DNA from: CAYNRA01 sp046296415
Lineage (GTDB): Bacteria > Bacteroidota > Bacteroidia > Cytophagales > Spirosomataceae
Reading direction: 5' to 3'
Length of the DNA stretch: 64,000 bases
NCBI GenBank assembly: GCA_046296415.1
Contig: JBKBLN010000001.1
Span: 1,705,978 to 1,769,977, forward strand
Both the position numbers and the translations under genes were made by a program. Below the pieces are notes generated by a model. The model had not been told where the DNA came from. It was given only the letters and a program-made list of their open reading frames with translations, and ran no database searches. Shown here piece after piece: positions 9,319-17,769 of this stretch (positions are counted from its first letter, which is position 1; every line of letters starts with the position of its first letter).

Positions 9319-9337
9319 AGGAGTAGATGTGGATGAA

Positions 9338-10360
9338 TTATTTTTTAATTTGGGTTCGATATAAAACTTGTCCTGTGTGATCTATAGCATGTACCACCAT
9401 CTCGGTGGAGGTAACCGAAAAAAGCAAAAACCCATACGCTTTTGCGGCAAATTGACTGTACTCCAATGCGTCAACTTGAGTGGCCTCGGAGGCAGATCCT
9501 GAGATAAAATGGTGTATACCTCCTGCAGGTTTGATATGCTGTAAACTGTGATCATGACCCGACAGATAGGCATCCACTTTGGAGTCAATAAAAAGTTGTT
9601 TTAGAGAATGCCGTATTCTTCTTGTATCATACCCCTCTCGTCTGGCAATGCTACCGGTATACATGGGGTGATGCCCTACCACGATATTCCAACCCACTTG
9701 AGGATCGAGTTGCGTAATTTGCTCTTTGATCCAGGCTTTTTGGGCCGTGGTATCTTGGGTTTTGACATTGGGACCGTATTCCGTGTTGGTGTAAAACTCA
9801 GGAATTAACGGATTGGTATCGATGAACGTAAATTTCATTTTTTTGCCTGAACCATCCCGAAGGCCTAAGGTTTTGGCAAAATATCGCCCCGGCATGATCC
9901 ACCGTCGGCTGATTTTAGAATAGGCAACCTGCGCATCAGGGTCTCCCATATAGTCGTGGTTGCCTAGAATGGAATACCATTCTTTTTGTAAGGAAAAATC
10001 TTTGTAAATCTCCTCCAAGGAGTATTTCCAATGAGGATCTTGCGTGCTGGCTACCCCTTTCGGGTAAAAGTTGTCTCCTACATTCACGAAAAAGTCAACA
10101 TGGACCTCTCGCGCTGTTTTGGCCATTTGTTCGGCCACTTGAATTTGATGGTCGTCTCCAAATCGGCCCCAGTCTCCAAAAACAATAAAGTGACTTGCCC
10201 GGGGTGGGACCTGTAGAGTTTGGGGCTTTTGCTGGGAAAAACCCTGAGAAAAAGTAAATAAAATCAAGGTGGCCCTACAGGCCACCTTGAAAAAAACAGA
10301 TAATTTCAACACGATAAAATAGTTTTTAATAACCTGGATTTTGCTGAATTTTTCCACCAC
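9338..10360 (-). CDS. Secreted metallophosphoesterase, purple acid phosphatase (TRAP)-like
   Basis: Calcineurin-like dinuclear metal phosphoesterase close in pattern to type 5 tartrate-resistant acid phosphatase. All metal motifs are present in order: FGDWGRFGDD, VGDNFYPKG, LGNHDY, VGHHPMYTG and SGHDHSLQH. A hydrophobic stretch followed by FSQGFSQQ is a probable signal peptide, so it acts in the periplasm or outside. The chosen ATG at 10360 lies 35 bases inside susD; no later ATG precedes the signal-like segment, but a later GTG or TTG could also serve. Within a polysaccharide locus followed by inositol catabolism it could remove phosphate from a phosphorylated glycan or inositol phosphate; this substrate idea is inference. 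Confidence 0.85.
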   Translation of the reverse strand: MVEKFSKIQVIKNYFIVLKLSVFFKVACRATLILFTFSQGFSQQKPQTLQVPPRASHFIVFGDWGRFGDDHQIQVAEQMAKTAREVHVDFFVNVGDNFYPKGVASTQDPHWKYSLEEIYKDFSLQKEWYSILGNHDYMGDPDAQVAYSKISRRWIMPGRYFAKTLGLRDGSGKKMKFTFIDTNPLIPEFYTNTEYGPNVKTQDTTAQKAWIKEQITQLDPQVGWNIVVGHHPMYTGSIARREGYDTRRIRHSLKQLFIDSKVDAYLSGHDHSLQHIKPAGGIHHFISGSASEATQVDALEYSQFAAKAYGFLLFSVTSTEMVVHAIDHTGQVLYRTQIKK

Positions 10361-11915
10361 TCAGATCGATTTCTCGGTTTGGAATCGGGCGAAGTAAGTG
10401 GAAGGCCTGCAAAGCTTTGTTCAAGGCCACGTGTGGATTATGACGAGTAGCACGCTCCACTAATTTGTTGGTACGTTTTAATTCCATCCAACGACTCACC
10501 TCACCGGCTAATTCCTTGGCACTCTCATCCAAAATTAAATCGATGGTTACCTCCGCCGGGGTAATTTGACGAGTTAATCCGGCCCGTGTACGGAGTGCAT
10601 TGATATGCTGTGCTGCCCGTGCGCGGTCTCCTGCATTTAAATAAGCCTCGGCGGCAATTAAACGAGCCTCTGCACTTCGCATGATCACGGCATCCCGTTC
10701 ACCATCTGGATTAATCCCTGGATTGGTATATGGAACACCTGGATCATCGAATTTCCGGAACATCGGGTATTGAACCTGCGTAATTCCATTAGGTGTAAAG
10801 TAATTGCCCGGATTGACCACGGTGTATTTTTTCGTCGCAATTAAACTTTGTGGCCAAGCCGTTTTTGGGAAATGAATGACCGTATCCCCAATGGCCACTC
10901 CTCTGGCAGGACTAGCCACTTCAGCCAACAAGGTCCGGCGGTATGTTACTTGCTCACGCATATCCCCATTTTCAAATAATTCAAAGAAGAATGGAGTTGG
11001 AGCAGGTCCCAATCCACGGTGATAAAGCGTGGAGCGAGTCATTCCAGGATATACATCATATACAAATTTGAACATCAAGTGCCGGTTATTGCCAACTCCC
11101 CGATTGACAGGGTTGCTACCGTAAAGCAACGAAAACACTACCTCGGGATTCCGTTGTCCAGCCCGAGTGAAGAGGGCATTCAAGTTGGTTGCCAACGGGT
11201 GTTTAGCAATGACTTCCTCGGCCAAAGCCGCAGCCTCGGTGAAATCCGTGTTAGCCTTGAAGGACTTGTATCCACGAGTTAAAAGGACCTTCGCTCTTAA
11301 ATGACGTACAGCACTTTTAGACACCCGTCCAAAGCGAGATGGATTTTCATCTACGGCAGCTAAGGCATCAGTCAAATCAGATAAAATTTGAGCATAAACT
11401 TGGGATTCTTGGGCTCGGGCAAAATCAACATTTGATGAGCGAACCTCATTTAAGATCAAAGGAACGCCACCAAAGTGCTCCACCAAGGTAAAATATGCCA
11501 TCGCACGGAAAAACTTAACCTCACCGATTCCTTTAGCTTTAGCCTCCGCAGAAAGCCCGGTGATGGTTTCTGCCCGATCAATGGTGGTATTGGCTGCCGC
11601 AATGAGAAAGTAATTGTTATCCCAGGTGGCTGAGAGTGCCCCATTGAAAGGACGTAAGTTGACATAGTCGTTCAATTCATCAATACCCGCGACGATGGTT
11701 CCACGCGTATAAATGTCGGTCCCTAACTGCTCAAGGTCTAAGATCGAAGTCGTAACTCTCGCCCGTGCATAGGTATTGGCAACGAGCTGATCAAACGATT
11801 CTGGATTCCGAAAAATGATGGCATCAGTAAGAGCCTGGCGGTTTTCTTCCTCTAAAAAATCACTACAAGAGGAGAGAAGTGTGGTGATACAAAGTCCTAA
11901 TATTACTTTTTTCAT
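10326..11915 (-). CDS. SusD/RagB-family outer-membrane glycan-binding lipoprotein
   Basis: Surface lipoprotein that captures oligosaccharides and forms the lid over the SusC pore. The signal peptide MKKVILGLCITTLLSSCSDF has a lipobox with Cys17. The 529 residues carry the N-terminal SusD-like domain (ANTTIDRAETITG, GEVKFFRAMAYFTLVEHFGGVPLIL) and the C-terminal RagB half (RSAEARLIAAEAYLNAGDRARAAQHINALRTRAG; LDESAKELAGEVSRWMELKRT; IPNREIDLSGGKIQQNPGY). It follows susC by 12 bases and is the usual partner of it. The C-terminal NREI and QNPGY endings are complete, so the protein is full length. Confidence 0.95.
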   Translation of the reverse strand: MKKVILGLCITTLLSSCSDFLEEENRQALTDAIIFRNPESFDQLVANTYARARVTTSILDLEQLGTDIYTRGTIVAGIDELNDYVNLRPFNGALSATWDNNYFLIAAANTTIDRAETITGLSAEAKAKGIGEVKFFRAMAYFTLVEHFGGVPLILNEVRSSNVDFARAQESQVYAQILSDLTDALAAVDENPSRFGRVSKSAVRHLRAKVLLTRGYKSFKANTDFTEAAALAEEVIAKHPLATNLNALFTRAGQRNPEVVFSLLYGSNPVNRGVGNNRHLMFKFVYDVYPGMTRSTLYHRGLGPAPTPFFFELFENGDMREQVTYRRTLLAEVASPARGVAIGDTVIHFPKTAWPQSLIATKKYTVVNPGNYFTPNGITQVQYPMFRKFDDPGVPYTNPGINPDGERDAVIMRSAEARLIAAEAYLNAGDRARAAQHINALRTRAGLTRQITPAEVTIDLILDESAKELAGEVSRWMELKRTNKLVERATRHNPHVALNKALQAFHLLRPIPNREIDLSGGKIQQNPGY

Positions 11916-11927
11916 GTCTGTGTCGAA

Positions 11928-14900
11928 TTAAAATTTGATATTTACTCCACCCATCCAAGTTCTGGCTAAGTGAGCAGATCCCCATGAGTTTCGGGCCGCC
12001 GTCTCAGGATCCCAACCTTCAAATGAAGTAAAGGTGAATGGGTTTTGACCGGTGAAATAAACGCGAGCTCCACGCAATTTCAGTTTGTCTAATACCGCAG
12101 GCTTGAAGTTGTAACCAAGGGTTAAAAAGCCTACCCGTACATAAGATACATCGCGGTAGAAAAATACCTCTTCGAAGGGTCCAGGGTTACCGGGTTGAGG
12201 AATGGTATTGGATGGATTCTCAGGAGTCCAATAATCCCATTTTAGGGTGTTGAAACGGTTTCCGCCTACACCGGCATGTGATAAATGGAACCAGCTCGCT
12301 GCTTTAGCTCCTTGACTCGTAAAGACAAAAGCCGAGAAATCAAAGTTTTTATATTCAAATGTATTGGTGATACCACCTGTCCACTTCGGCATGGTATTGC
12401 CGATGATGGTCCGGTCGTTGGCATTGATAACCCCGTTGCCATCAAGATCTTTAACACGAATTTGTCCGGGGCGTTGTCCGAAACGAGCTGCTTGTTCTCT
12501 CTCGTCCATTTGCCAAATTCCATCAAACTCAAATGTATACAAGGAACCAAGGGGATGTCCCACTTTGTGGATGAACGAACCTGCTTGAACACCGAACAGG
12601 ATTTGCTCCAGGTTATTGTACAAACGAGTTACCCGGTTTTGGTTGGTAGCAAAGTTAAGGTTGGTGGTCCACTTGAATCCTCCCTTATTTACGTTCACCG
12701 AGTTGATTCCAAGTTCAATCCCACGGTTGAACGCTTCTCCCACGTTTTCAAATACCCCAGAGAAACCTGATGCAGTCGGAACAGGTCGGAAGAAGATGAT
12801 GTCGGTATTCAAACGATGGTACATGTCAAGCGTACCTGTGATCCGGTTGTTCACAAATCCAAAGTCAAATCCTAAGTTCCACTCCCGTGTACGCTCCCAA
12901 GTAAGGTTTTGGTTGGCCAGGTTATTAACAAAGGCCGTTTGGATGATTTGATCTCCGATGTTGGTAAATCCATTGCCGATCAACGCCTGAGAACCCAAAG
13001 GAACAAGTCCTCCACCAGCACCATTATTACCCGTTTGACCATAACTCAAGCGCATTTTCAAATCGCTGAAAGTGGATTGATTTTTCATGAATCCTTCCTC
13101 AGCAATCCGCCAAGCTAGGGCCGCTGATGGGAAAAACGCCCATTTGTTGCCTGGGGCTAGGATAGAAGATCCATCGTAGCGACCTGTCAAAGTTAACAGG
13201 TATTTTCCACCGTGATTGAAGTTCAAACGACCGGTGTAAGACTCCAAGGTCGACTTGACCAAACCACTCGAGGCCACCCGGATGTCTGGACCTGCTGCTA
13301 GGTTATAGAACAAAAATTGATCAGTGGAAAAATTCCGACGCTCCAATCCATAAAATTCGTTCCGGTCAAAAAATTGAGAGTACACAAAGGTCGAATTCAA
13401 AGAGTTTTTATCATTGATCTTCCAGTCATGGTTGATGATATTATCCCAAGTGTACGACAATTTGTTGTTTAGATTAACCGTCGCCCGGGTATTTTGAACA
13501 ACACCATTGGTTGACTTATTAAATCGTCCACGGTATTCTCCATACCGGCCATATTCAATATTAGGTGAGAAGTTGGTGGAGATTCTCAAGTTCGGAAGGG
13601 GAGCATATTCCAAAGAAATATTCCCTAAATAGTTTAGGGTGCGGGTCTCCATTAACATATTGTCAATTTCGAACAAGGGATGCGTAATAAACGTCTCTCC
13701 TTCGATTGGGAAAAAAATACGGTTACCTTGTGCATCAAAAGGTGTTCCTGTTGGCCGTAAACGGTACGCATTCCGCAACCCTTCCCGGCTTCCTTCGTTC
13801 CGTGTAGACAAGGAAATGTAGTTCGTATACCCTAAGGTAAGCTTGGGTAAAATCTTCGAGGTGATGTTACCACGAAGGTTGAAACGCTCAAATCCTTCCC
13901 CTTCAAATGTACCTTCATCCTTGGTGTAGGCCATGCCCAATCCGAAGGTTGTATTTTCACTACCACCACTTAAACCGACCGTGTGGTTGGTCTGAAACCC
14001 TTGAACGGTAGACAACTTGATCCAATCGGTATAGGTTCCTGAATTGATGTTGGCAATCTCATTGGGGCGCATGAAGTTGGATAAAACAATATTATCTTTT
14101 GTAAAATTGTAGTTTCCAGCTGCATACTGATTCCCCACTAAAACTTCTTTGAAGTAATCGACAAATTCCTCCCCTTGAAGCATGTTTGGAATGTTGTAGG
14201 CTTGCTTGGTCCCAAAATAATTATCATAAGTAACCGATACCCGGCCTTTAGCGCCTCCTTTGGTTTTGATGATCACAACCCCGTTGGTTCCTCTAGATCC
14301 ATAAATAGCGGTAGCTGAAGCATCTTTTAAGATATCCATTTGGGCAATGTCTGCTGGGTTTAAGAACTGAATGTCGTTCACGAAAATACCATCCACCACA
14401 AACAAAGGGTTCTGTCCTGCTACATAGCCACCTTCTGTCGTACTTTGATTGGAATTGATGGTGTTTGCACCCCGGATCCGAACCGTAAAGGCCCCACCCG
14501 GTTTATTATCGGTGGTCTGTAAATTTACCCCGGCTACCTGGCCTTGCATGGCCTGAAACGGGTTGGTCTTGTTGGCACGCTGGATAGTCTCGGCATTGAC
14601 CGTCGAAATCGACCCCGTCAAATCACTTTTCTTGGTTTGACCGTATCCAATGACCACAATTTCTTCCAACGAATTGGCACCCTCTGCCAATGATACATTG
14701 ATTTCTTTTCGATTCCCAACGACTTCCTCTTTGGGCTCAAATCCAATGAAGCTAAATACCAAAACAGAATTTGCATCTTTTACTTTCAAAGAATACTTCC
14801 CATCCGCATCCGTCATCGAAGCGTTTAAAGTACCTTTCTCTTTCACCGTGACACCAACTAAAGTCTCACCTCCGCCAGTCACAACTCCAGAAACTGTGAC

Positions 14901-15026
14901 TTGGGCAAAGCTGACATGAGATAGGATTGTCAATAGCCAAACTCCCAAGATTTGGCGGAACAGCGATCCACGTCTCGTGAACCCTGCAAGGGGGGGGGAA
15001 ATCCTCCAGTGTAGATTTCGTTTCAT
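11928..15026 (-). CDS. SusC/RagA-family TonB-dependent outer-membrane transporter
   Basis: Outer-membrane import channel of 1032 residues that works with the SusD partner. Order: signal segment ending VSFAQ (about residue 42), a carboxypeptidase-D-like domain (VSGVVTGGGETLVGVTVKEKGT), the TonB-box region EEIVVIGYGQTKKSDLTGSIS, the plug (ILKDASATAIYGSRGTNGVVIIKTKGG), and a 22-strand barrel ending in the aromatic GGVNIKF. The leader is long (ATG at 15026 precedes a 20-residue Arg-rich stretch) and contains an uninterrupted run of nine C in the coding strand over codons 10-13. This tract is an unusual feature so close to the start codon and could alter translation by slippage. The gene heads the locus running down to iolD. 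Confidence 0.95.
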   Translation of the reverse strand: MKRNLHWRISPPLAGFTRRGSLFRQILGVWLLTILSHVSFAQVTVSGVVTGGGETLVGVTVKEKGTLNASMTDADGKYSLKVKDANSVLVFSFIGFEPKEEVVGNRKEINVSLAEGANSLEEIVVIGYGQTKKSDLTGSISTVNAETIQRANKTNPFQAMQGQVAGVNLQTTDNKPGGAFTVRIRGANTINSNQSTTEGGYVAGQNPLFVVDGIFVNDIQFLNPADIAQMDILKDASATAIYGSRGTNGVVIIKTKGGAKGRVSVTYDNYFGTKQAYNIPNMLQGEEFVDYFKEVLVGNQYAAGNYNFTKDNIVLSNFMRPNEIANINSGTYTDWIKLSTVQGFQTNHTVGLSGGSENTTFGLGMAYTKDEGTFEGEGFERFNLRGNITSKILPKLTLGYTNYISLSTRNEGSREGLRNAYRLRPTGTPFDAQGNRIFFPIEGETFITHPLFEIDNMLMETRTLNYLGNISLEYAPLPNLRISTNFSPNIEYGRYGEYRGRFNKSTNGVVQNTRATVNLNNKLSYTWDNIINHDWKINDKNSLNSTFVYSQFFDRNEFYGLERRNFSTDQFLFYNLAAGPDIRVASSGLVKSTLESYTGRLNFNHGGKYLLTLTGRYDGSSILAPGNKWAFFPSAALAWRIAEEGFMKNQSTFSDLKMRLSYGQTGNNGAGGGLVPLGSQALIGNGFTNIGDQIIQTAFVNNLANQNLTWERTREWNLGFDFGFVNNRITGTLDMYHRLNTDIIFFRPVPTASGFSGVFENVGEAFNRGIELGINSVNVNKGGFKWTTNLNFATNQNRVTRLYNNLEQILFGVQAGSFIHKVGHPLGSLYTFEFDGIWQMDEREQAARFGQRPGQIRVKDLDGNGVINANDRTIIGNTMPKWTGGITNTFEYKNFDFSAFVFTSQGAKAASWFHLSHAGVGGNRFNTLKWDYWTPENPSNTIPQPGNPGPFEEVFFYRDVSYVRVGFLTLGYNFKPAVLDKLKLRGARVYFTGQNPFTFTSFEGWDPETAARNSWGSAHLARTWMGGVNIKF
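14990..14998. repeat. G9/C9 homopolymer in the 5' end of susC
   Basis: Nine consecutive G on the plus strand (nine C in the coding strand, reading Ser-Pro-Pro-Leu at codons 10-13). It lies before the signal peptide, so a gain or loss of one base would stop production of the transporter. The frame is intact in the given sequence. Confidence 0.9.
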
Positions 15027-15172
15027 TTGATTTTTATTAGAGTTAAAATGGAAAAAAGGTAAGCTAGCCTATTCAGTCACTAGCCGGGTCAAATTGGAAT
15101 TCCTTTGGTATCATACCGTGACAAAACAATTCATAATTGGATTATAAAGCGAGAAAATGGGATATTTTCTCA

Positions 15173-15197
15173 ACGCAAAGGTTTGCATAGATTGCGT
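15173..15197. promoter_or_regulatory. LacI-type operator candidate upstream of susC
   Basis: GCAAAGGTTTGC at 15175-15186 is a palindrome; its reverse complement is identical to the 12-mer before iolJ. It overlaps a second inverted repeat, ACGCAA (15173-15178) with TTGCGT (15192-15197). The site is about 150 bases before susC and 200 bases before the divergent lacI gene, placing it to be bound by that regulator. Protein binding is inferred. Confidence 0.65.
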
Positions 15198-15309
15198 CAA
15201 CATGACCCATTAGAAATATTCTATTAAATATTGCTTTATTTAAATTTTTTAAAATCCACCGCGCTGAGGAATTGGTCGACACTTTCTACCCCTGTGTATT
15301 TTTTATCTG

Positions 15310-15317
15310 TATGTTTG
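15310..15317 (+). promoter_or_regulatory. -7 promoter element for lacI
   Basis: TATGTTTG fits the Bacteroidota -7 consensus TAnnTTTG and lies 77 bases before the ATG of the LacI-type gene. No good TTG was found at -33, so support is the -7 element only. Confidence 0.4.
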
Positions 15318-15394
15318 TAGTATGGATGCATTTTCAAAGGACTTCCTTTGATTGTGTTTTTCCAGTTTTCGCTAAAAATGTACGCAGTTAACCC

Positions 15395-16420
15395 ATGGAG
15401 AAACAAAAACCCATTACCATTACCGACATTGCCAAAAACCTTGGAATTTCTCCTTCCACCGTTTCCCGAGCCCTGCACGACCACCCCTCCATCAGTGTCG
15501 ATACCAAACGAGAGGTGAAAGCCCTGGCAGAAAAGTTAAATTATCAACCCAACCTAACTGCCCTGAGTCTATTAAGTAAAAAGTCTGGGTTAATTGGGGT
15601 AGTTATACCCGAAATCACTAGCTATTTCTTTTCCACGGTCATTGCAGGTATCCAAGACGTTGTGTCGTCTGCAGGGTATAAATTGATCATTAGCCAAACC
15701 AACGAATCGTTTGAAGAAGAGAAACGCATGATCTTTGAAATGACGCAATTGCGTGTAGATGGCATTTTGGTGTCTCCTTCCTTTGCTACCCAGACTTTTG
15801 ATCACTTTAATCCCATCAAGCAAGCCGGCATCCCGGTCGTTATTTTCGATCGTGACTGCCCCGGATTTGACGCCAATAAGGTGTTTGTAGATGCCTATGA
15901 GGGGGCTTTTCAGGCCGTGGACTACCTTGTTAAATCGGGTTGCCAAAATATTGCCCATATTGCCGGCCCTGTGGCCATACCCACTTTTAAACAACGCTTG
16001 GATGGATACCTGGATGCTCTTCAACAAAATGGCCGGGAAATCAATGAGGATTTGATCGTTTACAGTACTGGATTTTCCTCGGAAGTTGGCGTCGAATCCA
16101 TTGAAAAATTACTCGATCAAAATAAACAAATAGATGCTGTCTTCGCCGTCAATGACGCCGTAGCCATCGGTACTATGCATAGTCTTCGGGAAAAAGGATA
16201 CAAGATTCCAGAAGATGTGGCTATTATTGGATTTGATGATGAGCCCTACGCCACGTTCTTTAATCCTCCTCTGGCCAGTGTTTGGCAACCTGTGTACGAT
16301 ATGGGAATGCTTTCCTCCAAAATTCTCTTGGATTTGATCAAACCTCAAAAAGTGAATGCACCTTACCGATACGAAATACTAAAATCTGAATTGGTCATTC
16401 GTGATTCTTGCGTCCAATAA
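15395..16420 (+). CDS. LacI/GalR-family transcriptional regulator
   Basis: A 341-residue regulator. The N-terminal winged part ITITDIAKNLGISPSTVSRALHDHPSISVDTKREV is a classical LacI helix-turn-helix (about residues 7-30), followed by the hinge NYQPNLTALSLLSKKSG and a periplasmic-binding-protein-like effector domain from about residue 62 (LIGVVIPEITSYFFSTVIAGIQDV; AVFAVNDAVAIGTMHSLREKGYKIPEDVAIIGFDDEPYATFFNPPLASVWQP). It is divergent from susC. By context it is the likely local regulator, with palindromes before susC and iolJ as candidate operators. The effector (an inositol, a phosphate ester or an oligosaccharide) is unknown. Confidence 0.93.
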   Translation: MEKQKPITITDIAKNLGISPSTVSRALHDHPSISVDTKREVKALAEKLNYQPNLTALSLLSKKSGLIGVVIPEITSYFFSTVIAGIQDVVSSAGYKLIISQTNESFEEEKRMIFEMTQLRVDGILVSPSFATQTFDHFNPIKQAGIPVVIFDRDCPGFDANKVFVDAYEGAFQAVDYLVKSGCQNIAHIAGPVAIPTFKQRLDGYLDALQQNGREINEDLIVYSTGFSSEVGVESIEKLLDQNKQIDAVFAVNDAVAIGTMHSLREKGYKIPEDVAIIGFDDEPYATFFNPPLASVWQPVYDMGMLSSKILLDLIKPQKVNAPYRYEILKSELVIRDSCVQ

Positions 16421-16423
16421 TCG

Positions 16424-16465
16424 ACAAAAAAATACCCCTTGGACGTGATCGACCTCCAGGGGGTA
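16424..16465. terminator. Intrinsic terminator, mainly for the MFS gene
   Basis: TACCCCTTGGA (16433-16443) pairs with TCCAGGGGGTA (16455-16465) with one G-T wobble. A run of A at 16426-16432 gives a T-tract on the minus strand, so it fits as terminator of the leftward permease gene; for lacI the T-tract is poor. Confidence 0.65.
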
Positions 16466-16487
16466 CTTTGAACATGGTGAATTTCAT

Positions 16488-17702
16488 TTACGTGTTCAAT
16501 GTCACTTCTTTTTCATCCCGAAAAGCCAAGATGAAGAAAACAAGAACTACCGCCGCTATACCCGCAGGCACCAACCAAATGGGTAACCAATCGATCACAT
16601 TTTTCTGAGTTTGAGGATCTGTCCGGGTGTACAAATCGAGCACTAGGCCAGATAATTTAGAACCAATCCCCATGCCTACTCCATACGTAGCCAGAGTTAT
16701 CAATCCTTGAGCTGAATTTTTAATTTTCGGTCCTGCCTTGGCATCCGTATAAATTTGTCCGGTTACAAAGAAGAAATCATAACATATCCCATGTAAGATA
16801 ATGGCTAAATACAATAACCACTCCAAGGATTGTCCGTCGCCATAACCAAAACCAATGAACCGAATAATCCAGGCAATCAGTCCAACAATTAAAATCTTTT
16901 TTACCCCCAGTCGAATAAAAGCAAAGGGTAGTATCAACATGAAACCCACCTCAGATGCCTGGCCCAATGCCATTTTAGTTTCTACATTCAACATGCCTGA
17001 ATCGGTCAAGGATGGATTGGCCAATGCGTAATAAAAAGATAAAGGGATGCAAATCAAAATGGATGAAATGAAGAATACTACAAATGAGCGTTCTTTGAAT
17101 AATACAAGTGCATCTTTACCCAATATCGAACCAATCGAGGCTTTTTCCTGTGAAGCTGGCGGGGTATCGGGGAGTGTCCAGGCCCATATAGCTAAAACCA
17201 GAGAGGCGTACATCGAAACTTCAAAGATCCGAACCGAATCACCCCAACCCAAGGTTCCGATTAAGACCGAAATCACGATCCAAGCGACGGTACCCATCAC
17301 CCGAATGCTAGGGTAATCTTTTTCCGGGTTTTCCATCTGCCGCATGGCAATTGAGGTCGAAAGCGCCAAATTAGGAGTAAAACAGAAGGTATAAGCCAAG
17401 ATATACCAGAAAAAAGTGCCGGGATCTTGCTCCTGAATCAAAAAGTATAAAACCGCTGCTCCCACCAAATTTAAAAAAGCCATCACCCGTTGAGCTGAAA
17501 AATACCGGTCAGCGATCAATCCCACAAAAAAGGGCGAAACTATGGTGGCTAAGGAAAAAGCAGTGTAGGCATTTCCCACCTGATCTCCGGTGGCACCCAA
17601 GGTGGAAAGCAAATATTTGCCCATTTGGCCATACCAAGATCCCCAGGTAAAAAAAAGAAGGAACATCATGCCCATCAGCTGCAGGCGAACGGCTAATTTC
17701 AT
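16488..17702 (-). CDS. MFS permease, nucleoside:H+ symporter (NHS)-like
   Basis: Integral membrane transporter of 404 residues with about 12 hydrophobic segments, of the NupG/XapB-like NHS family of the major facilitator superfamily: MKLAVRLQLMGMMFLLFFTWGSWYGQMGKYLL at the N-terminus, IADRYFSAQRVMAFLN after helix 2, FTPNLALSTSIAMRQMENPEKDYPSIRVMGTVAWI, and GICYDFFFVTGQIYTDAKAGPKIKNSAQGL later. An upstream extension in frame would begin at 17783, inside truA; the ATG at 17702 matches the start of the family and leaves room for promoters. The substrate cannot be told; members near sugar loci may carry sugars or cyclitols instead of nucleosides. It is not in the same transcript as susC. Confidence 0.85.
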   Translation of the reverse strand: MKLAVRLQLMGMMFLLFFTWGSWYGQMGKYLLSTLGATGDQVGNAYTAFSLATIVSPFFVGLIADRYFSAQRVMAFLNLVGAAVLYFLIQEQDPGTFFWYILAYTFCFTPNLALSTSIAMRQMENPEKDYPSIRVMGTVAWIVISVLIGTLGWGDSVRIFEVSMYASLVLAIWAWTLPDTPPASQEKASIGSILGKDALVLFKERSFVVFFISSILICIPLSFYYALANPSLTDSGMLNVETKMALGQASEVGFMLILPFAFIRLGVKKILIVGLIAWIIRFIGFGYGDGQSLEWLLYLAIILHGICYDFFFVTGQIYTDAKAGPKIKNSAQGLITLATYGVGMGIGSKLSGLVLDLYTRTDPQTQKNVIDWLPIWLVPAGIAAVVLVFFILAFRDEKEVTLNT

Positions 17703-17745
17703 AAGGTCAGTCGTAAGGTTGAATGATAGATTGCTATTTACTGTG

Positions 17746-17753
17746 TAAATTTG
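17746..17753 (+). promoter_or_regulatory. -7 promoter element for truA
   Basis: TAAATTTG matches TAnnTTTG. It lies 16 bases before the TTG start codon, which implies a 5' leader of about ten bases. A TTG at 17719-17721 is about 24 bases upstream, somewhat far for a -33 element. Confidence 0.5.
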
Positions 17754-17754
17754 C

Positions 17755-17762
17755 CAAAAATA
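17755..17762 (-). promoter_or_regulatory. -7 promoter element for the MFS permease
   Basis: CAAAAATA on the plus strand is TATTTTTG on the minus strand, an exact -7 match. It lies 52 bases before the permease ATG and only one base away from the truA -7 element on the other strand. Confidence 0.5.
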
Positions 17763-17769
17763 GCAAGTT

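Larger units (their letters stand above)
15027..15394. other. Divergent intergenic region between susC and lacI
   Basis: A 368-base AT-rich region without a credible gene. It holds the palindromic operator candidate at 15175-15186 with outer half sites (15173-15197) and a -7 element for lacI at 15310-15317. No clear -7 match was found for susC on the minus strand. The distance from operator to susC start is about 150 bases. Confidence 0.8.
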
